Shown here: positions 38,801 through 51,100 of the stretch, in pieces
Numbering within the stretch: position 1 is the stretch's first letter
How the letters are laid out: each line of letters opens with the position of its first letter
From: Penelope pileata
Taxonomy: Eukaryota; Chordata; Aves; Galliformes; Cracidae
Direction of reading: 5' to 3'
DNA: 64,000 nucleotides
Assembly (NCBI GenBank): GCA_013396635.1
Contig: WBMW01005106.1
Span: 310,001-374,000, forward strand
The notes under the pieces: model-generated
Told to the model about the DNA's origin: nothing
The model's input: only the letters and a program-made list of their open reading frames with translations
Database searches by the model: none
Translations under genes and position numbers: made by a program

Positions 38801-39594
38801 CTTTCAGACAGCATGCTTCAGGAGAAACAGAAATTTAAACTCAATGCAAAACTCTGCTGCCGGGAGTTTCATTTTAATCAGTCATTTTCCTCTTGTTGTT
38901 TTTATTTGCACAGCAGTTCTGAGTAAATTGAAAAGAGGTTTTTTCTCCTTTGGTGCAGGCTGGGTTCCTACCACTTCCATTGTAAAGGAGAATTCAATTT
39001 TGCGATGATAAATTCAAGAATACACAGATAAGGCACTTGTAGGAAGCAGGAGGGGGAGAAAAAAAGACTACCAGGCATGAATGGAAAGCACTAAGAAAAT
39101 ACAGAAAAATGAGCAATTATCAGCTGTGTTTTGTGTACCACAACCAGACAGTCTCCTTCAATCTACAATCTTCAGCAAGAGAGGAAGTAGTGAGCTCTGC
39201 TGATGTTAATATCATCGCTTCATTGTTTTGGAAAGATGCATTTACATTTTCTGTGCGGGTAAGCAGGACTAGATAGCTTATGGAGAGAGATAACGTTAGC
39301 ACAGAGCTCTTTTGAACCTTGGCAGCTTTCTGGTTTTAATCTCAATTTATTGTCCAAATTCTCTCTCTCTAATGGTTAGACTAAATCCAGATTTAGATAA
39401 ATATATATATATATGTATGGGCTTGGTTCAAACTCCATTTGAGGCCAAATGCTGTGCGGAACTATTGCCTTCTGTAGCAGGGAAATAGCTAAGTTTTAAG
39501 CTGTGCAGCCACCACTGTCACAAGTGTGCAACATGATATATCAGTAACCAAGTAGGGACAGCTTACGACTCAGAATAAGCATAGACAAAAAGAC
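35807..39594. other. Unique AT-rich DNA with A-rich tracts
   Basis: No gene or named repeat is seen. Two poly-A runs at about 38057-38074 and 38085-38097 are listed separately. Frames reach at most 94 codons (36371-36655) and are unrecognised. CT and AT simple repeats lie at 39361-39370 and 39401-39414. Confidence 0.4.
38057..38097 (+). repeat. Paired poly-A tracts
   Basis: A run of 18 A is followed by gattttaaaac and a second A run. No retrocopied gene body is recognisable upstream, so it is called only as a simple repeat. A decayed processed pseudogene tail cannot be excluded. Confidence 0.8.
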
Positions 39595-40660
39595 AGCCTT
39601 GTTAGGTCAGCTAGCTAACACCCTGTCATCAGCGGTGGCCAGCAACAGACATGTGGGGATAGGGGTATGGATCCAGCAAACATACAGCAGTACTGTGCCA
39701 GAACACTCCACCGGTTTTTGAAAATAGGGACACCCTGAGCCAGATCTGTTGTCTGAGTTCAGTAGCTCTCAGCATATTGTTACTCCAGGAATTCATTGGG
39801 TCATCTTTATGCACACTTTGAACACCCACAGCCTCCTTTGGCAAGGAATTTCAGACTTTAATTCTCTGTTGTGTGATGAAATGTTTGGTTTTTTTTGTTT
39901 GTTTGCTGTGAACATTCTACCAGCTACCTTGGCTTGAAGACCCTGGTTTCCACATGGGTAAAGAGAGCAGAAAATAATTTGAATCCTTTGTCCATCCCAC
40001 AGGACTTTACATGCTTTTGTTATATCCCTTTTTCAATTGCCACTCATTTCATCTGAAAAGCCCAATTTACACCTTCCTCATCTGAAATGTGTCTTACCCT
40101 TGACTACCTTTGCTGCCATTCACTAGGCTTTTCTAATAGCAATATGCCTTTGAGACAAGGACTAGAAATGCAAACGGAATTTAAGATGCAGACACACCAG
40201 CATTTTACATAGTGATATAATGATATTTTTTTATATTCGGTTTCTCTCCAAACAATTCTTAATATTCAGTTTTCATTTTTTACCACAGCTGAGTTCTGAG
40301 TTCAATAGAACTATACATTATAACCCCAAGATCTCATTTCTGAGTAATAACAGTTAGCTCAGATCCCATCATTTTCTATGTGAAGTTTGGATTGTTTTTC
40401 CCCATGGATGTCACATTACATTTATCTACCCTGAATTTTATCTACTGCTTAATCATCCAGTCTTTCACTCTCTTACCATCCTTCTGCAGCTCACCACAGC
40501 AGGTTCTCACTTTTAATTCAGTAATTTAGCTTAGTATCCTCATTTCCATGGCACACCCATGCTTTTTCTTCTATCCTTGGAATAAAATACCCACAAATTT
40601 TGATCAAGTTGAGATTAATAATAGAACTTTGTGTTACCTGTTTCCCTCTGGATTTCAAAT
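39595..40660 (-). mobile_element. Ancient CR1 LINE (amniote-age type), antisense
   Basis: The plus strand follows, in order, the reverse complement of the old CR1 type common in turtles and other reptiles. A 3' UTR opening (caccctgtcatcagcggtggccag) is followed by tttggcaaggaatttcagac, the bgttatatccctt-like segment, and aaaagcccaatttacacctt with a cttcctcatctga block. The complement of the distal ORF2 part comes next (acattacatttatctaccct, then tctttcactctctta). It fades near 40660 around gttacctgtttccctctgg. Divergence is high, with no usable frame. The identification rests on ordered partial matches recalled from memory, not an alignment. An L3/CR1-L label would need a library search. Confidence 0.72.
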
Positions 40661-40744
40661 ATTTGCATGCTTGTCTATATGTGAAATTCAGCCTTTGAAT
40701 CAGTAGAAAGTTACACGAGCAATGTTGTTCATGGGGAAAAGGAC

Positions 40745-40790
40745 AGAGAAAGAGAGAAAGAGAGAAAAAGATAGAAAGAGAGAAAGAGAT
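40745..40790 (+). repeat. (AGAGAAAG)n purine simple repeat
   Basis: The stretch is made only of purines apart from two T bases, built on agagaaag units. Homopurine tracts of this kind can form triplex DNA. It lies just beyond the ancient CR1 and has no other context. Confidence 0.9.
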
Positions 40791-43124
40791 ACAAAGAATT
40801 TGACTATCAGGAATGTAAGGTTTATTCTGTATGGAGTTGTAGAAGATAACCTAGACAGTGTGTTTCATGGTAGCTGCCCAAATTAGCTATATTCATGACA
40901 TCCAACTCAATATCATTATGTAGGCTTTCCATATTAATGGCCTAAACCAATTCAATGTTACTGTTTCTGATCTAGCAGAACTAAAGATGCACTAAGATCC
41001 AAGATCCATCCCAGAGGGATAACAGTCCAAAGCACTGATCTAAGAAAGCAGTTAAGGACATGTGGAGTTCTAATCATCTGATTAAGTTACCTAAAAACAT
41101 CTGTTCTCCAGAGTCACGGCTGGACTGAGAGCTAAATCACAGCCCTCTGTTACTGTTCCTCAGCAATGTTCTCCTAGCTCTTAAGATTCTGCCTAGTCGC
41201 AAAAAGTAAATATGACTGCTTCAAGGTGAGAACTTAATTCTTTAAGTTGCCATTTAAATAGATGGGAACAAGAAAACGTTACAATAGCCTCTTGCCATTA
41301 CAGTCCCCAGGCCTGCCACACTTGCTGAGGACTTAGTAACATTAGAGTAACTCCAAACTATATATAGAGATGCTTATTAAATAAACCACAAGAATGCCAA
41401 CAAACAAGCGAACAAAAAGAAGCTTGACAACATGCCATTCATGGTTTGAGAAACGCAGTCAAATTGTATGTAATGCTTTAACACTTTCAATGCAAATATT
41501 TGGCTTCAAAAGTTGGAAAAATGTTATTCTGTAAAACTTCTTATTAATTATATTTCTTTCTAAATTCAAAGCTTGGCCAGCATCAATTTATTTTACTCAA
41601 CTACATCAGCCCAGTAATGTTATTCTTCAGTTTTACTTTCAGGCTGGCTCTGACTGATAACATTTTCTGATCGATGAAAAGACAGAGGTTGTTACCAAAA
41701 GTAATGGTATGTTATAAAGCTGTTCTAGTCCAACAATTAAAAGCAATTTATTACGTAATAAAACCAGTGCTATTTTTTTCACTGTAGCCGCACAACATTA
41801 ATTCAGACGCTAATTTGCACATGATATATTATTGATGGGGCAAAAATGCATTTGTTTCTATCAAGTTCAAAAATCATATATCTTTTAATAAATTAACCAG
41901 AGTCCTCAGGAGGTTGTAATGTGATCTTTCTTAATTGAGACAAAATGTATTTGTAGCTATTGATTAGGTCCAACTGTCAGAATGGTCCTTCCTGAGCTGG
42001 GTGATACAGAAAGGCATTAGCATGAACAGAAGGCAGAAACAACTTTCTGCTCTATGCATCTTTAGAATACCTGGGTACTTACCAAGACTGCATTAAACAG
42101 CATGGCTAGGAAGAGTTTATTCTCACTGCTACTATCTACGTTTCTCTAGTCAGAGAAATGTATGCAGAGGAGAGTTCATCGCTGGCAGAAGTTTGTTACT
42201 GTTTTCAGGTGTGCATTTCTCTTGGTTCACATTAAAGATTGATGAGTGAACAAATGCACCTGGCACTGGGAGCAGGAAAAATCTCTGTGTCCCATAAAAG
42301 CTCCCTGCACAGTTTTAGCCTTGCCCTAAGAAAAATGCTTTTTGCACAAGGGAACTTTATCTGGAAGATAAAAAGCTGCACTGTGCCTGAGAAATGGAGC
42401 TTTCCTGGAGCCTCCAGTGACATTTTAGTTAAACTGTAGACAGACCGTAGCTGTGCAGATTTCCTTTGAATTTGATTCAGTTTTCAATGGGAAGCCTGGA
42501 AGAGTACAGAGGATTTGAGATAGTAGTACGTCTTTACCCAATTCTTCTCAGGAGTAAAAGCTGTAAATAAGTGGATCTTATGAAAAATCGGTAGTAAAAG
42601 TTAGGGATTCAAATCCATTGTTAGGTCTTCAAGGCATCTGATCACCTGTTCATAGCTGCCACTAATGCCAGCTGCAAACTGATTTGATTGAATATGACAT
42701 GGTAGCATGAAGAAAACAGCTATGTGGTACTAAGTGTTAAAAGCCAACAAGAATTTTGGAGACAAACATTCATGTTTCAAATCTTTATTCATAACAAAGC
42801 TTTGGAGAATTAAGTATTTTTAAAATTTTGGTGAGGGGATAATTGAAAACCCCACTACAGCGTGTCTACTTCTGAATTAGCTCCTCAAAGATGACAATTT
42901 TTTTTTAGAAACAGGCTGCTGAATGAGATGGAGGATTAGCCTGATTAGCCAGGATACTTTCTCTGTTTCAAAAGCTAGAATGATCCTTATCTCATTAGGG
43001 AGTTATTTGCATCTGTCAAACATCTAGCCATGTGGTAAAGATGAAGAACTTATAGCCCATGAGACATTTTTTTCATTCTAAATTCTTCTAGGGACCTTCA
43101 CTGTGATATTTTTCAGGTCACAAA
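40791..43124. other. Low-repeat AT-rich block, possible conserved non-coding DNA
   Basis: No repeat is recognised. The part around 41480-41960 has a texture typical of conserved vertebrate enhancers: AT-rich, no simple repeats, several homeodomain-type words such as ttaattga, attaatta and taatttgca, and no long frame. This is an impression only; conservation cannot be judged from one genome. Confidence 0.35.
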
Positions 43125-43230
43125 TGAGGCCTAATTTCCTAATCCTTTTTTAAATGGGGGTAATGATACTTATGTACCTCACAGGACTGCATTAGGTCTT
43201 CAAAATCCAAAACCTGCAAAGCACAGTTAG
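43125..43230 (+). mobile_element. MIR-like ancient SINE trace
   Basis: The ordered blocks caaatgaggcctaatttcct, aaatgggggtaatgatactt, gtacctcacaggactgc and ctgcaaagcacagttag follow the 3' half of the MIR consensus (cctcagtttcctcatctgta, aaatggggataataatagta, acctcatagggttg, taaagcgcttagaacagtg). The match is gapped and old. MIR-type CORE-SINEs are known at low copy number in birds. The call is tentative because only pattern memory supports it. Confidence 0.5.
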
Positions 43231-44345
43231 TCCATAAGTGAAAATCCCTAGAGAAATACAAGCTGTCATTGAGCACCTTTGAAATTTAGCCAGATGGGAC
43301 AAGAGAAAATATTAATGATCAAAACAGCATTGTATTGGCTCACAAGGATATGATCGAAGTGATTAATAAGGAATGTCTTCTCCATTTCCAGTAGGTAGGA
43401 CAGAGTGTGAGTGTGTAAGAGAAACCAAGATACCAACTTATGAAATCCCCCAAAATATCAGTCCCATTTAAATCTCAGATTCAGACTCTAAGAAAATCTA
43501 CACTGTCTACTCAATTAACAAATCATTCAATATTCTCTTTAAATTATTTTTAAAAATCAGAAGTTTTTACTTTCTTTAAAAGAAAACATATGGCTTTTAT
43601 GTCTGAAAACAATTAGATCGTGGTGATATGCAGTGATAATGTTGCTAAGTTTTGCATCATTTGTGTTACCGGATGGCAAGCTATTTGTTAATAATTGCCT
43701 ACTGTTGTGGAATTCCCTGACAGAGGGCCATATGTGCTGCACAATCTCAGGCATTCTGGAGTGAATGACTGGAGATGCTGCAGTTCAAAATTCCTTATCA
43801 GTCATGCATTTGAGCATGGGTTGTTATTTTTCTTTCCTTCATTTCACTAAGACTGCTTTGAAACCAATTCAGTTCTTAAAATGTCACCAGGAAATAAAGG
43901 AGAGAGACTATGCCACCTTGAGCAGGGTACTAAGTCTGCCATGCCTTCCCCATTAAGTGGAAAAAAAACAATCAAGTTTTATAAAACAACTATCCAAGGT
44001 ATTGGGGCAACAGGGGTAAAATCAAGTTGTTTGGAACTGGAAATTAATCCAAGAATAGCTGAATGACTTCTCCGATGAGGGTTTGAAATTGCAGCCCTTA
44101 CTCCTGTGCAAAGAATGTGTGTGGTAAAAACACACAAACCTGGAGAGCTGGTACAAATTAGTCACTCATACAAAAAGAGAGCTGGGACAAACTGAATGAA
44201 GTTACTTCTGAAGCCCATGTTTGGAAAGGAGACCCACAGCACCAGCAATAAAGTGTTTGAGATCAGTGCCATTTAGGGTCTAGGTGCACAGAGATGGTGA
44301 TTAAATGTCTCACCGCGAAGCACCACACACTGAAAACAGACTTTC
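43231..44345. other. Unique AT-rich DNA
   Basis: No gene or repeat is recognised. The block 43540-43760 is low in simple repeats and compositionally even, like the block at 41480-41960. Frames of about 60 codons overlap in different phases and are noise. Confidence 0.35.
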
Positions 44346-44412
44346 ATCTTGTATCTTGTATCTTTGTATGGATATCTTGTAAGTATATCTCCTTTGTAAG
44401 GATATCTTGTAT
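44346..44412 (+). repeat. Imperfect tandem repeat built on TATCTTGTA
   Basis: Units such as atcttgtatctttgtatgg and gatatcttgtatccttgtatg recur three to four times, imperfectly, directly upstream of the CR1 at 44413. The repeat stops where CR1 similarity begins. The CR1 5' truncation point may have landed in it, or the tract expanded at the junction afterwards. Confidence 0.75.
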
Positions 44413-45207
44413 CCTTGTATGAGATTCAATAAGGCCAAGTGCCAGGTCCTGCACTTTGGCCACAAGAACCCCATGCAATGCTATAGGCTTGGGGCAGAAT
44501 GGCTTGAAGACTGCATAGAGGAAAAGGATCTGGGGGTGTTGGTTGATACTCGGCTGAACATGAGCCGACAGTGTGCCCAGGTGGCCAGGAAGGCCAATGG
44601 CATCCTGGCCTGTAGTAGAAATAGCATAGCCAGCAGGAGCAGGGAGGTGATCATCCCCCTGTACTCAGCTCTGGTGCGGCTGCACCTTGAGTACTGTGTT
44701 CAGCTTTGGGCCCCTCACTACAAGAAAGACATTGAGGCCCTGGAACGTGTTCAGAGAAGGGCAATAAAACTGGTGAGGGGTCTAGAGCACAAGTCTTATG
44801 AGGAGCGGCTGAGGGAGCTGGGATTGTTTAGTCTGGAGAAGAGGAGGCTCGGAGGAGACCTCATTGCACTCTACAACTTCCTGAAGGGAGGTTGTGGTGA
44901 GGAGGGGGTCGGCCTCTTCTCCCAGGTAACTAATGACAGGACGAGAGCGAATGGCCACAAGTTGCGCCAGGGTAGATTTAGATTGGATATAAGGAAAAAC
45001 TTTTTCTGAAAGAGTGGTCAGGCATTGGAATGGCCTGCCTAGGGAGGTGGTGGAGTCACCGTCCCTAGCGCTGTTCAAGAAGCGTCTAGACGAGGTGCTA
45101 AGGGATATGATTTAGTAGCTTAGTGGGTAGGGATGGTGATAGGAGGATGGTTGGACTAGATGATCTTGTAGGTCCTTTCCAACCTAGTGTTTCTATGATT
45201 CTATGAT
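44413..45207 (+). mobile_element. CR1 LINE, 5'-truncated, well-preserved ORF2 C-terminus
   Basis: An uninterrupted 200-codon frame (44407-45009) covers the distal part of CR1 ORF2: RFNKAKCQVLHFGHKN, EKDLGVLVDTRLNMSRQCA, SREVIIPLYSALVRLHLEYC, ERVQRRAIKLVRGLEH and FRLDIRKNFF. It ends at a premature TGA caused by a small indel after the KNFF segment. One frame over, the expected terminal part resumes (ERVVRHWNGLPREVVESPSL) and runs to a stop before the 3' UTR. The 3' UTR (tggatgatagg-like, actagatgatcttgtaggtc) ends with ttctatgattctatgat at about 45207. It lacks the RT core and 5' part and cannot move by itself. It is the youngest-looking CR1 in the window. No clear target-site duplication is visible. 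Confidence 0.95.
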
Positions 45208-48200
45208 CTCAGAAGCATTAACTTTTCAAAGAGCTCCACTCTTATACTTCCACAACTAAAAAGATGCATTGAGATAGAACCTGGTCCCTGTGCAACTATA
45301 ACAACCTTGACACAGTATGGAGAACACCATACATCCTCCACTTTGACTCAACTGCTACAAAACTAAAGGCTGTGACTTTTAGCTGCATTAGGCACAACTC
45401 AGGAATGACTGTTTTTACAATGGGCTCCTTGGAAATATGGGATTCAACAGCACTCTTTTGAGGTAGACTTGCTCTTTGAAGGAAGATCACAGTTCCTTCA
45501 ATCATCTCTGTAACCATTCTGTTAACATTTTCATGTGAATTGTATCACACCATGAGAAGCACCGTTGGCCCAGCAGTGAAAAAGATACCCACACATTCAA
45601 AACAGGAGGAGAGAAAGTATGCCTACCTACTTCACCTGCCATAGTTAACAGGAGATTGAAAGCTGGTTTTCAAAATAATTATTATTTCCTTCATATATGT
45701 CTTTATAGACAACATCTAGAATTCATTTCTGTGGCTATAAGGAGCCAAAGGGGATCTATAGCAATCTTATGCCTTCTTTGAGGAAATAAACAAACAATTA
45801 GACGGTATTCAAAAAATTTAGACAACAAATCCAAGTGTTCACAATCATTTGGAGCCCTTTTATAAATAGCTAAATTAGATAAATTATTCCATTATCTACT
45901 TAACTGTAACTCTTTCAGTGAAAATAAGGTTTGACATGGTTTCCTATTTGGTTACAATGTGAGAATACAATAAAACAGCAGAGGAAAATTTTTAAAAAAT
46001 ATGTCGAGGAAATGGAGGAGAACCTTTTCTCATTATAAAGCCTTAACCTCAAAATTTCTCACTGACTTTTTGTCAATAACTCTACTTTTCAAAACGCCAG
46101 TGTTCAGCTATTGCTTGATGCCAACAACCTAATAGGACACATCAACGAGAATTACATTACACAAAATATAGCAAAGAACAGCAATTTCAAATAGAGACAT
46201 AATGCTTTCCTGCCCTCCTCACATATTTTCTTATTATACCAGCTTATAATACACAGCAATTTTGTTTTTCATTGCAAACTTCTATAGCTATATGCTCATT
46301 TGGGGTACATTTGAGTAGCATTTACAGAAGCATATAAACGATATAAATTTCTGCAGATAACAGTGAGGTTGTCATATTTATGCTTTATTCTACATATTGA
46401 AAATTGCTGTTTGAAGATTAATTCAGTGATACAGACAAATCATGTAAAGTTGTGTAATGGTTGCAGGAGCAATAAAGCTCATATGCCAAGCACAATGATA
46501 TTGACAGGTAATCTTAAATTTGAATGAAGTTTGTATTAACCAACAATTAATACAGTTGCTCTTAGGACTACCAAATATTTAACATGCAACAAAAGCTCAT
46601 GCTAAATATTTAACATAGCTGTAATAAAGACAACATTATAATTGTGAAGTATGGTGATCTGGAAATTAGAAAATAAAATTTTATGTTGTAAAATAAGAAA
46701 GAATATGTTCCTTCTCCACACATTTTGAAATCTGGAAGAAACTGTATTTTCCTCTCTTTTTTATTTGGGATATGTTTATGAACACATTTCTTTATCGCTT
46801 TTTTTCCCTACTTGCTTGTTTGAAAACAGGATGATTCACAGAAAATACTTTTTGCCAAAACTCATGAAGTTATTCACTGACTAGGTGCCTAGTAGCACAG
46901 TAAAGACAAAAGTTAAAACCCATGCTGAATAAGGGTATTTAAATCTGTGTTCCACACAGTCCATTTTGAAAATTCACTGCTGAAGAATCCCAGAGTGCTA
47001 GTATCCAATCTATATTGCAGTGTTAGTCAGCAGTTCAGAGGAATTCATTCTGCCTTTGGTTCAATCAGAAAAGCTACCAGGGAGAATGAAAGCTGGAGGA
47101 AATTTTGTCTGCTTTCACTAGGTACGTAATTAACTGAGCAGCAAACATTTCAGCATAATCCACTTAAATCATAATTAAACTTCCCAGACACCCATCCTTC
47201 TATTTTCAATGCTCGTTTTTACGAGCAACAAAATGATTCATTCTTCTTTAATAAACTACCTACTTAAAAACATGTTGATTTGTAACATACCCAGGAGCAG
47301 CATCAACTTATTATGTGCATCTACTTGAACTGAGTGGTATCCTTGAATATTTTATCTTTTTTTTTTTTTTTAATTTGTTAATGTGCATGAAAATCTTGCC
47401 TTCACCGATATGTTAGTTCCTTTTAGCTGAGTTTTCAGATACTAGGAAATTCAGTTGCACATTAAAAGATGAGCATCATCTATGTATACAAAAAGTGTAA
47501 TTTGAATTTCTCATTTCTTCTTATATTCTAGCCTATCCTCTAGTTAATATAATGAAGAGTCTTTGGAGAAATTTATCTCACTGTTCAGTATATATGTGTT
47601 GGCTGGTCAGCTGAATTACTTTCCAGATTGCACTGACAACAATGACAGCTTTGTCACCAAAGATACACGAAAATACCCATAAGTAAACACAAACTGGTAT
47701 GTTTCTATCTAAAGCTGAATCTCTCCTTGCAATTTATGTAAATGCAAGTGGACTGTGAATTAAAAATAGAGTAATGCTTCCTAATTATATCCTTCTGTGA
47801 ATGCTCTCATTTTGTAATCAGGGCTTTAGTTTAGAATTAGTTTTGTTTTCCATGTAAGCACAGCCTCAATCAGATTTTACCCTGTTAAGGACAAGGTACT
47901 AAAATTCTGACCCTGGAGAGATGTTCCTCACAGATTTTGAAAGGTAGAGAGGCTTCACACTGATCCTATCACAGGAGAAATTCTAGTACTGCTAATATCA
48001 GTATATTTCAACAAATTCTTCTTAGCTATCTATCTAGCCTAGTACAAGTGTATAACTGGCTCCTTACAGCTGATGAATACCACACCCACAAATCAATAAA
48101 TTCACAATAAATAACAAATGATACAGCACCAAAAAACCATTGGGTATCTGTTTGAATATGAATATGATAGGCACTCTCATAGAGGGACTATCACAAGAGA

Positions 48201-51100
48201 CACTAAGCTGAGCTGGTGGTATCCCAGAAACTTCTTATAACCATGCTGTTCAAAGGGTGGGTGCAGTTCACAACTCTCTGAAGACTGAAAATACATGTTC
48301 TGTATGCCAACATCCAATAGAATTGCTCACACGTGAACCACAGAATAAAAGATACTACCAGATATGTACCAGGACCTTCAGGTTGGAAGGGAAGGAGGTA
48401 GATGCTAGACCAATTGCTACAGCTTATGACTGAAGGCAACAAGACAGTTTGCAGGTCCAACTGATCAGATAGGTGCCTGTATTCAGACCCAGCTCTAGAA
48501 GTTGTATGATCTCACAGAACATGTTCATATCTATATGTAGAGCAAATTGGAGTGATTTACAAAAATACATAAACAAGCTCAACACCAGAAACAAAATAAT
48601 CTCATTAACACTGTGCTCTGTGAGTGCTTATCGGTCCTGCTTCTCCTACCAGGGTAATCACAGCAGGACATGATATCACATATTCTCAGTCTTTGGATCA
48701 CTCAGTCTAAGACAGTTTCCAGCACATTTCTGATCCTCAAGATAGCTTTTCAAATAACTAAAAGCAAAGGAGTCCAATACACTCAGCAAATCCTCTCAAA
48801 CCACTTTGTGCATTGAAAATCCCAAGGATAACAAGACCTTCAGTTTTGTTTTCCTTGTTATGTGTTCTCAACTTTTAGATTCCTTTGGGGTTTCCACGTC
48901 TTTCTTTCCCTTGTGCTTTCTTTGTCATAAACCAAGTACAGCACTTAAATGTTAGAAGAGGTTTTTTAATGACCTATTGAGAATGAAATGAATAATTTAA
49001 GATTTACAATAGCCTTAAATTGGTTTTGCTTGTCGTGGGGTGTAAACTGCATTACAGAGGAGGGATTTGTTCTCTTTCTGTTTACTTGCAGTGAAATGAT
49101 ACAAAATCCTGACTCATATTTTCTTTGTGTTAATTGGGGATTTAACTGTTGCTTCCTTTGCTTACAGTGATGTACATCAAAGCCCTTAAAATCCATTTTA
49201 ATTGTGCAGAGTGGATTTGGTCAATTATACTAGCTCTCTTTCTATTAATAAGCATGTGAAAGGAAGAGTATTCTGTATGTAAATTAATAGAGTTAATCAG
49301 TTGTCCTCCCATTGTAATACTCATGATAGAATTTGGCAGTACTTCAATAGGAAGTAGAAGTTTCATGGCTTGTGTCCAGGATCACAATTTTGCAGCCTAT
49401 AAGCAGAGGAAACTGAGGTTATCTCCACATCCTGTTAAAATGTCCAGAATTTATCTGGTCCCCTGAATATCAACTCATTACTGCTTTTGTTTGGAAGAAA
49501 TCTCAAAGTGGGAATCATAATGACGGTACAGTTCTGAAGTTGATCAAGCAAGAGAAATATTTTTTTTATTTCTGGGGACTGGCACTAAATTCCACAGCCA
49601 GGACAGTCAAAAGTAGGAGCACTTCCCAAGGATAGGATTTACACAGAGGAGTCTCTGGCAGGGGGAAAGAGAAAAGCAATAATCCATTAAGTTGGGGGGA
49701 AAAAAAGAAAGCATTATTAATGACATGAAAGAAAATAAGTTAGTCCAGCTAGTTTCAGTGGTTTAGCCTGTGACAGAACTAGAAAAACCTTGTTTAGCTC
49801 ACAGAACTAGGAATCCAATGAAAAATTAGAGGAAGAGGGAAGAAAGTACATACAAAAGTAAGTCAGAAATGCAGGATTTAAAGCTCCCATGTCTCTTTTT
49901 AAGCATTTCCCAAATAGAGCCCATGTGCTACAAATACACGCTTTTGAAGCAGTCAATGTGCCATATAGTACAGTAGGTTTGAAACTTCTAGAAATACTCA
50001 GATTTGTTGCAAGTAATGGAACATCTGTTCATGAACATCAACTTCAACATATGTCAAATATGAGATAGCTGGTGGACCTCCATAACTCACACTTCTCAGA
50101 AATGCTAAACTCACTATGCAGGAAATCACTGAAGTTAGATATCTACATCATTTACGTTGCAGTCATGTACACAGTGACATCTGATGTCATTTGTAATGAT
50201 GACCTGAGAAAATAAAGACAACTCCATTGGGATGTGGCAGGTATGTTCAAGGTGGGATTCTTTCATCTAAATATAAGTAGCATTTAAAGGTCAATTGTGG
50301 TGTCCTGAGATATTCTGGATATCAGTATGACAATGAATGAGTGACCTGTAAAGCACTTGCATTGTTCTGGAGATGCAGCTGCAGGCTACGTAGGACACCT
50401 CAAGCGCCTAATAAAACATTAGCCACATACATATTCATATCCTCTCCTTCTTTACAGTAATGCTGTGCCAGTAGTTCCTTCTTTTATCCATTGACCACAT
50501 AGGGAAACATGGGTTGGAGTTCAGATGGAGACAACTACTTTGTAGATGTCAAGATCAGGTTGAATTAATTCTACCTACAGTGGCTGCATGAGCAGATACA
50601 TGCATTCAAGATATGTTGGGCATAATGTGCACAGAATATACTGCTGATCTGACTGGGCTTTGTATGTGTCTTGCATGTCAAATTATAGGAGCCAACTTGT
50701 AACTTCCCCAGTGCAGCTGCACATAAAGAAATCCCAACCACACTTTAAAAAAAATGCATTAGATTCTGGTTAGGTCAATTCTGTGGACAGAAAAGTTCTT
50801 CATAGTTAACAATACTTGATTATCTAACAACTTAGGGTTTGATAGTTGTGGCTGCAGTACTATGACCTGAACAGGTGTTTAAGTCTCAATTTCTGAATCA
50901 GTAGAAGATCAGGACTCACACGACTCACCTAAAATGAGGGAGATCAGGTACAGGAGCAAAGTCATATTTCAATTTATGAATTAAATGGCAGGTTGAATTT
51001 TCAATCATCCCCCAGTACTGACCCTGCTTCCTACTAAGGTTAATCATGCAAGAAAAGGAGTATATCGTAAAATCTGAATCTCTGGCAGTTTCAGGGCAAC
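45208..51100. other. Long unique AT-rich stretch, no gene recognised
   Basis: Almost 6 kb without a recognised repeat apart from a T run at 47357-47371. Frames are all at or below 85 codons and unrecognised. The block 46450-46660 is repeat-free with several AT-rich transcription-factor-like words. I see no splice-site or exon pattern. Confidence 0.45.
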
